From contig CAZODA010000018.1 of the NCBI GenBank assembly GCA_964578485.1, positions 1 to 61,120 on the forward strand: a stretch of 61,120 bases of DNA, written 5' to 3'. The DNA comes from CAZODA01 sp964578485 (GTDB lineage: Bacteria > Bacteroidota > Bacteroidia > Bacteroidales > Marinilabiliaceae). Positions within the stretch are counted from its first letter, which is position 1. The number at the start of each line of letters is the position of its first letter. The translations under genes and the position numbers were made by a program. The notes beneath the pieces are model-generated. The model worked only from the letters and a program-made list of their open reading frames with translations, did no database searches and was not told where the DNA came from. Positions 36,161-42,910 of this stretch are shown one piece after another.

Positions 36161-38056
36161 TTATCCTTTATATACTTCTTCCATATAATGGATAAATGAA
36201 GCATTTACCACTTTGTTGCCTCCGGAAGTAGGATAATTACCTGTAAAATACCAGTCTCCTAAATCATTGGGACAGGCTTTATGCAAATTTTCTATGGATT
36301 GAAAAACTATTTCAACTTCAGCATTTATATCGACGGGGCGTAACATCTGAGCAATTTTAGATGATATATCCTCTACAGTAAAAGGCTTGTAAATCTCTTT
36401 TACATAGTTAACCATCTTTTCTTTTGGCAAATCAAGCTGTGCTTTGCATTTTTTATAAACATTTTCAATTACTACTTCATTATTTGTATCTTTCAATAAT
36501 TCTATAGCAGCCTGAAAGGCACAAAATTCATTTAAACGTGTCATAGCAATTCCATAACAATCGGGATAGCGAATTTGAGGGGCAGAAGATACTATTATAA
36601 TTTTTTTAGGATGCAAACGATCTAAAATTTTCAAGATACTACTTTTAAGAGTGGTCCCCCGAACAATAGAATCATCAATAACTACAAGTGTATCCTTATC
36701 ATTTCTTACAATCCCATAAGTAACATCATAAACATGAGCAACCATATCGTCCCGTGATGAATCAACTGCAATAAAAGTCCTCAATTTCACGTCTTTAACA
36801 GCAATTTTTTCAACTCTTGGTTCCCTTGTCAATATCTCTTGAACCAATGATTCTTCGGGTGATGTTCCAAGTTTTTTAAGCTCTTTAAGTCTCCAGTTGA
36901 CCAAATATTCTCTAATACCTTCCATCATTCCATAAAAAGCAGTTTCTGCAGTATTGGGAATATATGAAAAAACCGTATCACGAAGATTGTGATCAACCAA
37001 ATCTAAAATTACAGGTGCTAATAAACGTCCTAATTCTTTTCGCTCACGATAAATTGATTTATCACTACCACGAGAAAAATAAATCCGCTCAAATGAACAT
37101 GACTTTCGTTCTTGAGGAGTACAAACCAACTCTTCAGATATAAAACCATCCTTTTTTATTATCAGAGCATAACCAGGTTTTAATTCTTTAATATCACGAA
37201 CAGAAATATCTAATGCAGTTTGAATAACAGGACGCTCCGATGTGACAACTGCAATTTCATCATCAGTATAATAATAAGCAGGCCTTATACCCCATGGATC
37301 TCGGGTAACAAAAGCATCACCATGACCAATTAAACCTGCAAGTACATAACCCCCATCCCACTTACGACTCGAACGACCTATAACCCTCCTTACATCTAAT
37401 TCACGCTCTATTAAATGGGAGATTTCTTCATTTGAATATCCAACATTCTTAAATTGCCTAAACAACAACTGATTTTCTTCATCCAAAAAATGGCCTACAT
37501 TCTCTAAAATAGTGACAGTGTCGGAATAATCCTTAGGATGCTGTCCCAATTCAACAAGAGCTGAGTAAATTTCATCAACATTGGTTAAATTAAAATTTCC
37601 GGCAAGCACTAAGTTACGTGATCTCCAGTTGTTTTCCCGCATAACAGGATGAATATAATCCAAAGCATCATTGCCCGATGAACCATATCTTAAATGACCA
37701 AGGTATAACTCTCCAACAAAAGGCAAATGCTTTTTAGCCCAAACAGAATCACAAAACAAATCATTATTATGATCCTCATCATATTTATAATGCCTGTAAA
37801 TTTTGGAGAAAACATTTTGTATAGGATTTAACTTGTTGGAACGTTCACGGAAGAGATATTTTTTACCGGCTGGTTGATCAATTTTGAGATTAACAACCCC
37901 GGCAGCATCCTGCCCCCTGTTGTGTTGTTTCTGCATTAAAAGATAAAGCTTGTTTAAACCATATCTCCATGATCCATATTTTTCTCTGTAATATTCTAAA
38001 GGCTTTAAAAGCCGAATCATAACAATCCCACACTCATGCTTTATTTGTTCACTCAT
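36161..38056 (-). CDS. purF: Amidophosphoribosyltransferase (long PurF form)
   Basis: The protein combines an N-terminal Ntn glutaminase domain with a phosphoribosyltransferase domain and would make phosphoribosylamine, the first step of purine synthesis. The nucleophile is Cys9 in HECGI, so a short propeptide would have to be removed to free it. Other motifs are RGQDAAGV, HLRYGSSG, VLAGNFNLTN and the PRPP loop VVIDDSIVRGTTLKSS (about residue 450). At 631 residues it exceeds the usual 450-510; the excess is mostly a C-terminal extension after the PRPP loop and inserts in the glutaminase half. It is probably a Bacteroidota-specific version; a related role cannot be excluded. Confidence 0.8.
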   Translation of the reverse strand: MSEQIKHECGIVMIRLLKPLEYYREKYGSWRYGLNKLYLLMQKQHNRGQDAAGVVNLKIDQPAGKKYLFRERSNKLNPIQNVFSKIYRHYKYDEDHNNDLFCDSVWAKKHLPFVGELYLGHLRYGSSGNDALDYIHPVMRENNWRSRNLVLAGNFNLTNVDEIYSALVELGQHPKDYSDTVTILENVGHFLDEENQLLFRQFKNVGYSNEEISHLIERELDVRRVIGRSSRKWDGGYVLAGLIGHGDAFVTRDPWGIRPAYYYTDDEIAVVTSERPVIQTALDISVRDIKELKPGYALIIKKDGFISEELVCTPQERKSCSFERIYFSRGSDKSIYRERKELGRLLAPVILDLVDHNLRDTVFSYIPNTAETAFYGMMEGIREYLVNWRLKELKKLGTSPEESLVQEILTREPRVEKIAVKDVKLRTFIAVDSSRDDMVAHVYDVTYGIVRNDKDTLVVIDDSIVRGTTLKSSILKILDRLHPKKIIIVSSAPQIRYPDCYGIAMTRLNEFCAFQAAIELLKDTNNEVVIENVYKKCKAQLDLPKEKMVNYVKEIYKPFTVEDISSKIAQMLRPVDINAEVEIVFQSIENLHKACPNDLGDWYFTGNYPTSGGNKVVNASFIHYMEEVYKG

Positions 38057-38106
38057 AATTTGAATTGACTAAAAAATCTCATTATTTGTCAGACATCTAT
38101 GACATG

Positions 38107-38114
38107 CAAAATTA
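38107..38114 (-). promoter_or_regulatory. Putative -7 box for purF
   Basis: On the minus strand the sequence is TAATTTTG, a perfect TAnnTTTG match 50 bp upstream of the purF start. The -33 region has TTA rather than TTG. No purine riboswitch is visible in the leader. Confidence 0.35.
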
Positions 38115-38200
38115 ATACTAAAACTCATTTTTAATATAAGAAGATAATTGTAAATTAATAATTACAAGTTGATACTAAAAACAAAATAATTTTTTAATGA

Positions 38201-38225
38201 AAAAACCGCCTTATGATGGCGGCTT
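38201..38225 (-). terminator. Rho-independent terminator of the SPOR gene
   Basis: The stem CCGCC/GGCGG with a 7-nt loop (38206-38222) is followed, on the minus strand, by TTTTTTC. It starts a few bases past the SPOR gene's stop codon and separates it from purF on the same strand. Confidence 0.75.
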
Positions 38226-38228
38226 CTT

Positions 38229-38699
38229 TTAATTTTTAAACTCATCCAATTTTATAGAAGAATCACGTACTACATAGCCTCCAATATTAGGCATAGAATT
38301 TCTTATACGTCGTAATAAAGGTAAAGCTTCATGCTTGTGCCTGAAGCTTCCTATTCTAACTCTCCAAAAAGGAGCATTAAATTCAACTATAACCCTTTCA
38401 TCCGGAAATTTACTCAACAATGCAGTCCGTATTTCGTATGCCTCTTGCCTGGCATTAACATCAGTACCGGAGTATAAATGAATACGATAGCCCTCAATGC
38501 CCGGTAAAGATTTATTACTGCTAATATAATTTTCCATCATTTGTCCAACATCAGGAGATTGACGGATTACAATATGTCCTTCACCAATATTATGTTTTTC
38601 AAGTTTTTGAAACGGAGAATCTTGACTCGTATTTCTTCTTACCTGACTATTGATAGGTATTAAAATAAAGCTAAATATCAATAATAAATAAACCCTCAT
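38229..38699 (-). CDS. Secreted SPOR-domain protein
   Basis: This 156-residue protein has a signal peptide (MRVYLLLIFSFILIPINSQ) and a C-terminal SPOR domain (about residues 75-150). It shows GYRIHLYSGTDVNARQEAYE, ALLSKFPDERVIVEF, WRVRIGSFRHKHEALPLLRR and GGYVVRDSSI. SPOR domains bind denuded glycan strands at the septum, so a division- or wall-linked role is likely. A clear terminator follows it, so it forms a single-gene unit. Confidence 0.85.
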   Translation of the reverse strand: MRVYLLLIFSFILIPINSQVRRNTSQDSPFQKLEKHNIGEGHIVIRQSPDVGQMMENYISSNKSLPGIEGYRIHLYSGTDVNARQEAYEIRTALLSKFPDERVIVEFNAPFWRVRIGSFRHKHEALPLLRRIRNSMPNIGGYVVRDSSIKLDEFKN

Positions 38700-38866
38700 G
38701 CCGGTAACTTAAAATTAAATTTATTCTGAAAATAACAGAAAAAACAATATGCAAATAATAAGAAAAGTACGATATGAAAACGTGGTTACATACGGGACTC
38801 TTCATTATTTGTCAATGGCTTTTTCCGAATAACTTTATCTATCGATTGAATGACAAAGATACATGT

Positions 38867-39706
38867 TTATTCTCGTTCCGGCACAACAATTAATGGTAAA
38901 TCTGAAAGATTTAATAAGGCATTGGCGAAAGGATAAAATGCACTATCGAAGGGGTTCAGTGATTTACGAACAGGTAAGGCAATAATGGAAACACTTTTTT
39001 CATGAGCATAATTAATAAGATCATGAGCATCTTTCGAACCATCTATAACAAAACTTTCAACATCTAAAAAAGAGTTTTTCTTGAAAAATCGTTCTACCTG
39101 ATGAACATAAGCATCAACCTTCCCGGGAATCAACCAGCGTGAACGCTTTGATATACCAACAACCAAAACTGATGCATTAATTTCTCTTGCAAAAGAAGCA
39201 ACCATAGGAACTATCCTTCGACTAACTTTTTGAGTATCTATTGGCACTAAAATTTTTTGCTTTTTCTTAAAAATCATCTCTTTTCTAACTGCCAATACCG
39301 GACATGGTGCATTTGCTACCAACCTGTATGCATTACTACCAAGCCACCTATCTTCAAACCCCGACATTCCATGAGTTCCTACAACAATTAATTCTGAATC
39401 GTCATAATGAGCTTGATTTGTAATTTCCCTAACTACGTTTCCTTCTCTAATTTTAAAATCTAGTTGTCCGTTTTCAACCTCATAATTTTCTTCAACTCTT
39501 TTTATGAGATATCTCATAAAATCAACATCCAGATCCGATAAAATTAACTCAGGATTGTTTTTTGCAAATTGAGGATGATATTTTAATCCCGTACGCACAT
39601 GCATCATGCGTAATTTAGCTTTAATTATATTTGCAATATCCAAGGCTACATCCACTGCAAAAATGGAGTCCTCAGAGAAATCAACCGGAACTAAAATGCG
39701 TTTCAT
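38867..39706 (-). CDS. Tandem universal stress protein
   Basis: The 279-residue protein has two UspA folds in tandem, residues 1-145 and 150-279. The first begins MKRILVPVDFSEDSIFAVDVALD and carries GTHGMSGFEDRWLGSNAYRLV, which fits the ATP-binding G-x2-G-x9-G(S/T) motif (read in parts). The second begins KKQKILVPIDTQKVS but has no matching glycine motif, so only the first half is likely to bind nucleotide. It is monocistronic. Confidence 0.9.
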   Translation of the reverse strand: MKRILVPVDFSEDSIFAVDVALDIANIIKAKLRMMHVRTGLKYHPQFAKNNPELILSDLDVDFMRYLIKRVEENYEVENGQLDFKIREGNVVREITNQAHYDDSELIVVGTHGMSGFEDRWLGSNAYRLVANAPCPVLAVRKEMIFKKKQKILVPIDTQKVSRRIVPMVASFAREINASVLVVGISKRSRWLIPGKVDAYVHQVERFFKKNSFLDVESFVIDGSKDAHDLINYAHEKSVSIIALPVRKSLNPFDSAFYPFANALLNLSDLPLIVVPERE

Positions 39707-40189
39707 AAAAAAAAGGGAATAAATTTAATTTCATTGTGTCTTACGATATCTGTATTAAAAGGTTATCATAATAGACAAATAAAAATTACTTTAAATTATT
39801 CCCCGATTTCAAAAATGAAAATATAAGTTGTCGATATTGTTTTTATTTAAAATATTTTTTTCTACAAGATTGGCTTCTAAAAATGAAAGATTTCTATAAT
39901 AAGAATGAAAATAAGCAGAAATTCGAGTTTGGTAAGGCATAAAAGCTAAAGTTAATTTAAATTAAGTGTTAATTTTTATCATAATACAATCACTGTAAAT
40001 ATATATAAATAAGCTCAAACTAAATATATAAACAAGCAGCTTTTATTATTATTTAAAAGGTAGTCGTTTTTAAAATAAACATTTAACACTATCTTAGTAT
40101 AATGCTTAATTTTAAAAATAAAATTTTAATCTCGTATATCCTTATCAAAATTGAATCGTAAAACAAAGACATCATCAGATTTAAAAAAC
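39707..40189. other. Intergenic, about 480 bp, no supported feature
   Basis: The gap between the divergent universal stress protein and CotH genes is strongly AT-rich. I find no RNA gene, convincing promoter or repeat. A TTG at 40151 opens the CotH frame earlier but would put a basic, non-signal stretch before the lipoprotein signal. Confidence 0.5.
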
Positions 40190-41596
40190 ATGAAAGCTAA
40201 ATTTAAAATATTAGTTTTTTTTATTTGGGCCTTAGTTCTTTTATGCTTCGGTTCATGTGATTTTTTTGGAAATGATGTAAGCATAGATAACAAACAAACT
40301 TACGAAAAAGAGCTACCTCTTGATAATGAGGAGGAAGAGAACACTGATGATGAAAATGCCGGTGATAATAATGAAGATGATGCTATTGAAGAAGAAGAGG
40401 AAGAAGATAAGGAAGGAGAAGAAGATAATGAAGATGATAGTTTTTCTTTGCCTATAATATATATAAAAACTCCTGATGAAAAACCAATAGAAACAAAAGA
40501 ATGGCTAAATAAAGAACTTGGTTTGGGGCTTTCAACTATCAGTATAAAAGAAAATGGCGAATTTTTATTTAAAGATCTGCCAATGGATATCAGAGGAAGA
40601 GGAAATTCTACTTGGAAATTCCCCAAAAAACCTTATAACATAAAATTAGAAAAAAAACAATCCCTTTTTGGCATGCCCGCACATAAAAAGTGGGTGCTTT
40701 TAGCGAATTATTCAGATAAATCTCTGGTTCGTACAGAGTTTGCAATGGGCCTTGGTGCTGAAGTATTTAATAATATGGCCTGGACACCTAAATTACAATC
40801 CGTTATACTTTATTTAAATGACAGCTACGACGGTATTTATCAGATAGTTGAAAAAATAGAAATAGATAAAAACAGACTTGATATTGATATCACCTCACCA
40901 AATTCTAAAGATTTTCTATTGGAACAAGACCAAAGGGATAAAGAAAACGAATATAAATTCACCACAACTAAAGGATTACGACTCTCATGGGAAAAAACAA
41001 CCTCGAATCTCGCAGATATAGATAAAATAAATCAAATAAAAAACACCATTCAAGGTATAGAAGATCTCATTTTTTCATATGAAAGGTTTTCTGAAATTGA
41101 ATCTTTAATTGATATACCTTCTTTAATTGATTGGTATTTTGTAAATGAACTTACAAAAAATGTTGATGCGAAAGAATATTCATCCATTTTTATGTATTTT
41201 AAAAATGGGAAATTATATATGGGACCTATTTGGGATTTTGATCTCTCTTCGGGAAATGTAAATTATTATTCATGCGATGACCCCACTAAATTTTATGTAC
41301 GATATCATACATGGATTTCACGACTTTTTAGAGACCCACTATTTGTTAACATGGTAAAAACACGCTGGGGAGAACGGAAAAATAAAGCATGGGATCAAAT
41401 ACAAAAAATTCAAAATTATGCAGAAAGTTTAAATGGTACCCAAGTTAAAAACTTTGAACGCTGGCCCATATTAGGAAAATATATATGGCCTAATCGGATA
41501 TGGCCTGAAACCTATGAAGAAGAAATTCAAGAACTAATCATATGGCTCGAAACCAGATACCTGTGGATGAATGAAGCCCTTCAAAACCTACCCTAA
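40190..41596 (+). CDS. CotH-family lipoprotein with an acidic linker
   Basis: I start this at MKAKFKILVFF, giving 468 residues with a lipoprotein signal whose lipobox is FGSC (Cys about residue 23). A linker of roughly 50 residues follows that is almost entirely Glu, Asp and Asn (about 35-90). The C-terminal CotH domain (about 95-465) has DIRGRGNSTWKFPKKPY and MGPIWDFDLSSGN, both typical of the family. CotH of Bacillus spores is a protein kinase; bacterial surface members are poorly characterised. The domain is complete. The acidic linker would keep it extended from the outer membrane and may bind calcium. Confidence 0.82.
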   Translation: MKAKFKILVFFIWALVLLCFGSCDFFGNDVSIDNKQTYEKELPLDNEEEENTDDENAGDNNEDDAIEEEEEEDKEGEEDNEDDSFSLPIIYIKTPDEKPIETKEWLNKELGLGLSTISIKENGEFLFKDLPMDIRGRGNSTWKFPKKPYNIKLEKKQSLFGMPAHKKWVLLANYSDKSLVRTEFAMGLGAEVFNNMAWTPKLQSVILYLNDSYDGIYQIVEKIEIDKNRLDIDITSPNSKDFLLEQDQRDKENEYKFTTTKGLRLSWEKTTSNLADIDKINQIKNTIQGIEDLIFSYERFSEIESLIDIPSLIDWYFVNELTKNVDAKEYSSIFMYFKNGKLYMGPIWDFDLSSGNVNYYSCDDPTKFYVRYHTWISRLFRDPLFVNMVKTRWGERKNKAWDQIQKIQNYAESLNGTQVKNFERWPILGKYIWPNRIWPETYEEEIQELIIWLETRYLWMNEALQNLP

Positions 41597-41690
41597 TAGA
41601 AAAAACAAAACGGAGTCCACAAGCTTTTGAATGTTTCAATTAGCATTACCACACTATGTCTAAATATTTAGCATGAATAAATACTATTTC

Positions 41691-41900
41691 TTAAAATTGA
41701 TAAATAAGAAAATTCTCACGCTGAGTTGCATCTGATAAAGTATCATATACTTCATTATAAACCAATGACCAAGGTATTCCACCGTCTGTAAATTTGCCTT
41801 TTATACGGTTATGTTCGGATAAACGACGATTAATGTCATTGGTACGTCCAATATAATACTTGTCTAAGCGACTACTGTATAGAATATAAACAATGTACAT
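41691..41900 (-). pseudogene. 3'-truncated GIY-YIG nuclease copy
   Basis: The 69-residue frame matches the complete GIY-YIG copy at 42009-42260 up to residue 60, including VYIL, YYIG, the RRLSEHN arginine region and the QRE glutamate. It then ends in an unrelated ENFLIYQF tail, because the repeat unit breaks off at 41715. The last basic helix (SLKRKKSRKYIEQLIQG) is lost. The two copies differ at only five bases over 41715-42018 versus 42075-42378, and all five fall in the 3' part of the ORF. A terminator hairpin lies directly before the start codon. Confidence 0.7.
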
Positions 41901-41913
41901 AGGTTAGGGAAGT

Positions 41914-41943
41914 TAAAAAAAGGGCTGCTCAAATAACAGCCCT
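41914..41943 (-). terminator. tRNA-type terminator inside repeat unit 1
   Basis: The stem AGGGCTG/CAGCCCT (41921-41943) with a 9-nt loop and a run of seven T on the minus strand is a good Rho-independent terminator. It lies 15 nt past the tRNA-Lys 3' half and about 13 nt before the GIY-YIG start codon. The same arm begins after the intact tRNA-Lys (42556-42567), so it is the native terminator of that tRNA. Confidence 0.8.
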
Positions 41944-41958
41944 TAAAAATTAATCTTG

Positions 41959-42013
41959 TGACTCAGCTGAGGCTCGAACTCAGGACCCTCCCGCTAAAGC
42001 GGGATGCTCTACC
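41959..42013 (-). pseudogene. 5'-truncated tRNA-Lys, copy 1, with a replaced anticodon arm
   Basis: In the minus direction it holds GGTAGAGC (D-loop end and D-stem 3' strand), A, the palindrome TCCCGCTTTAGCGGGA (41989-42004) in place of the anticodon arm, variable loop GGGTC, an intact T-arm, the acceptor 3' strand and the discriminator A. The acceptor 5' strand and D-stem 5' strand are missing. From GGGTC to the 3' end it is identical to the intact tRNA-Lys at 42581-42653. Confidence 0.8.
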
Positions 42014-42260
42014 CGGATTGTCCTTGGATAAGCTGTTCAATATATTTACGGGATTTCTTTCTTTTGAGGGACTGCTCACGCTGAGTTGCATCTGATATAG
42101 TATCATATTGTTCACTATAAACCAATGACCAAGGTATTCCACCGTCTGTAAATTTACCTTTTATACGGTTATGTTCGGATAAACGACGATTAATGTCATT
42201 GGTACGTCCAATATAATACTTGTCTAAGCGACTACTGTATAGAATATAAACAATGTACAT
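42009..42260 (-). CDS. Single-domain GIY-YIG nuclease in tRNA-Lys repeat
   Basis: This 83-residue protein is a minimal GIY-YIG nuclease of the UPF0213/COG2827 type. The two signature strands are VYIL (residues 4-7) and YYIG (15-18). The catalytic Arg region is NRRLSEHN, the metal-binding Glu is in ATQREQSLKRK, and there is a basic final helix. No separate DNA-binding domain is present. Its stop codon TAG (42009-42011 on the plus strand) is inside GGTAGAGC, the D-arm of the tRNA-Lys fragment. A terminator lies right before its ATG, so expression must come from read-through or an unseen promoter. It may act in mobility of the unit; this is inference. Confidence 0.8.
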   Translation of the reverse strand: MYIVYILYSSRLDKYYIGRTNDINRRLSEHNRIKGKFTDGGIPWSLVYSEQYDTISDATQREQSLKRKKSRKYIEQLIQGQSG

Positions 42261-42273
42261 AGGTTAGGGAAGT

Positions 42274-42303
42274 TAAAAAAAGGGCTGCTCAAATAACAGC
42301 CCT
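42274..42303 (-). terminator. tRNA-type terminator inside repeat unit 2
   Basis: This is identical to the hairpin and T-run at 41914-41943. It lies between the 3' half of tRNA-Lys copy 2 and the complete GIY-YIG gene, whose ATG follows about 13 nt after the T-run. Confidence 0.8.
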
Positions 42304-42318
42304 TAAAAATTAATCTTG

Positions 42319-42373
42319 TGACTCAGCTGAGGCTCGAACTCAGGACCCTCCCGCTAAAGCGGGATGCTCTACC
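42319..42373 (-). pseudogene. 5'-truncated tRNA-Lys, copy 2, with a replaced anticodon arm
   Basis: Same structure and sequence as the copy at 41959-42013; the palindrome is at 42349-42364. It is joined at its 5' side to ATCC and a short unrelated spacer rather than to the D-stem 5' strand. Confidence 0.8.
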
Positions 42374-42409
42374 CGGATCAAACATAAACGAGCTGAAAAC
42401 TTAATCTTG

Positions 42410-42455
42410 TGACTCAGCTGAGGCTCGAACTCAGGACCCTCCCGCTAAAGCGGGA
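42410..42455 (-). pseudogene. 5'-truncated tRNA-Lys, copy 3, running into an assembly gap
   Basis: The third copy holds the palindrome (42440-42455), variable loop, T-arm and acceptor 3' strand. The visible sequence stops exactly at the outer edge of the palindrome, where the first run of N begins. After its 3' end only CAAGATTAA of the usual flank remains; the terminator and nuclease gene are missing before copy 2 starts. Confidence 0.75.
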
Positions 42456-42555
42456 NNNNNNNNNNNNNNNNNNNNNNNNNNNNNNNNNNNNNNNNNNNNN
42501 NNNNNNNNNNNNNNNNNNNNNNNNNNNNNNNNNNNNNNNNNNNNNNNNNNNNNNN
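42456..42555. other. Assembly gap (100 N)
   Basis: A run of exactly 100 N sits between a palindrome edge and the terminator of the intact tRNA-Lys. The round length is a placeholder. Sequence on both sides belongs to the repeat, so one or more GIY-YIG units are probably hidden here. Confidence 0.9.
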
Positions 42556-42580
42556 TAACAGCCCTTAAAAATTAATCTTG

Positions 42581-42653
42581 TGACTCAGCTGAGGCTCGAA
42601 CTCAGGACCCCATCCTTAAAAGGGATGTGCTCTACCTACTGAGCTACTGAGTC
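42581..42653 (-). tRNA. tRNA-Lys(UUU)
   Basis: The 73-nt cloverleaf is complete on the minus strand. The acceptor stem is GACTCAG/CTGAGTC with discriminator A, and the D-arm GCTC/GAGC. The anticodon arm CATCC/GGATG encloses loop CTTTTAA (anticodon TTT), the variable loop is GGGTC, and the T-arm CTGAG/CTCAG has loop TTCGAGC. CCA is not encoded. It is followed by the start of a terminator (42556-42567), cut by the gap. It is the only intact tRNA in the array. Confidence 0.95.
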
Positions 42654-42680
42654 AATAAAAAACTCTATTTCAATTATGAC

Positions 42681-42780
42681 NNNNNNNNNNNNNNNNNNNN
42701 NNNNNNNNNNNNNNNNNNNNNNNNNNNNNNNNNNNNNNNNNNNNNNNNNNNNNNNNNNNNNNNNNNNNNNNNNNNNNNNN
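42681..42780. other. Assembly gap (100 N)
   Basis: A second run of exactly 100 N lies inside the 78-bp repeat zone. The left flank ends ATTATGAC and the right flank begins TCAAAACC, which are contiguous in the intact repeat at 42851-42866. The assembly therefore broke in phase with the repeat, and an unknown number of 78-bp units may be collapsed. Confidence 0.9.
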
Positions 42781-42910
42781 TCAAAACCCTCCCGCGAAAG
42801 CGGGATGCTCTACCTACTGAGCTACTGAGTCAATAAAAAACTCTATTTCAATTATGACTCAAAACCCTCCCGCGAAAGCGGGATGCTCTACCTACTGAGC
42901 TACTGAGTCA
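42781..42910 (-). repeat. 78-bp tandem units with the tRNA-Lys 5' half
   Basis: One full unit (42781-42858) and 52 bp of a second are identical. Each holds, in the minus direction, the acceptor 5' strand and D-arm of tRNA-Lys, the 16-nt palindrome TCCCGCTTTCGCGGGA (42790-42805 and 42868-42883) in place of the anticodon arm, then GGGTTTTGAGTCA and an AT-rich leader. The T-arm is absent. The leader that follows is the same as the one in front of the intact tRNA (42654-42680). Confidence 0.85.
42855..42910 (-). ncRNA. Possible tRNA-like RNA without a T-arm
   Basis: The 56 nt on the minus strand could fold as a small tRNA-like structure. TGACTCA at the 5' end pairs perfectly (7 bp) with TGAGTCA at the 3' end, enclosing the D-arm GCTC/GAGC and a 6-bp GC-rich hairpin closed by TTTC. 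The preceding unit has the same layout (to 42832). Whether it is processed as an RNA is unknown; it could equally be an inert remnant whose closing stem is a by-product of repeat formation. Confidence 0.4.

Larger units (their letters stand above)
41715..42018 (-). repeat. tRNA-Lys/GIY-YIG repeat unit, copy 1
   Basis: This is the first of two units matching at a 360-bp offset (the other is 42075-42378), with five substitutions in 304 bp. In the minus direction each runs: short D-arm segment, 16-nt palindrome, 3' half of tRNA-Lys, terminator, GIY-YIG ORF. Copy 1 is cut short at its nuclease end by the sequence downstream of the CotH gene. Confidence 0.85.
42075..42378 (-). repeat. tRNA-Lys/GIY-YIG repeat unit, copy 2
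   Basis: This is the second match to copy 1 (offset exactly 360 bp). Its nuclease gene continues into the 57 bp after 42075 (down to 42019) that copy 1 lacks. Upstream in the minus direction it joins a 22-bp spacer (42379-42400) and then a third tRNA 3' half. Confidence 0.85.

Noticed and set aside
40300..40626. Serine-rich 108-codon frame on the minus strand
   Set aside because: It is the antisense of the Glu/Asp linker of the CotH gene; GAA/GAT runs read backwards give Ser and Phe codons.
42781..42910. CRISPR-like array
   Set aside because: The 78-bp units are identical throughout, with no variable spacers, are tRNA-derived, and there are no cas genes.
41691..42910. Insertion sequence
   Set aside because: No transposase, and no terminal inverted repeats with target duplications; the only enzyme is a single-domain GIY-YIG nuclease.
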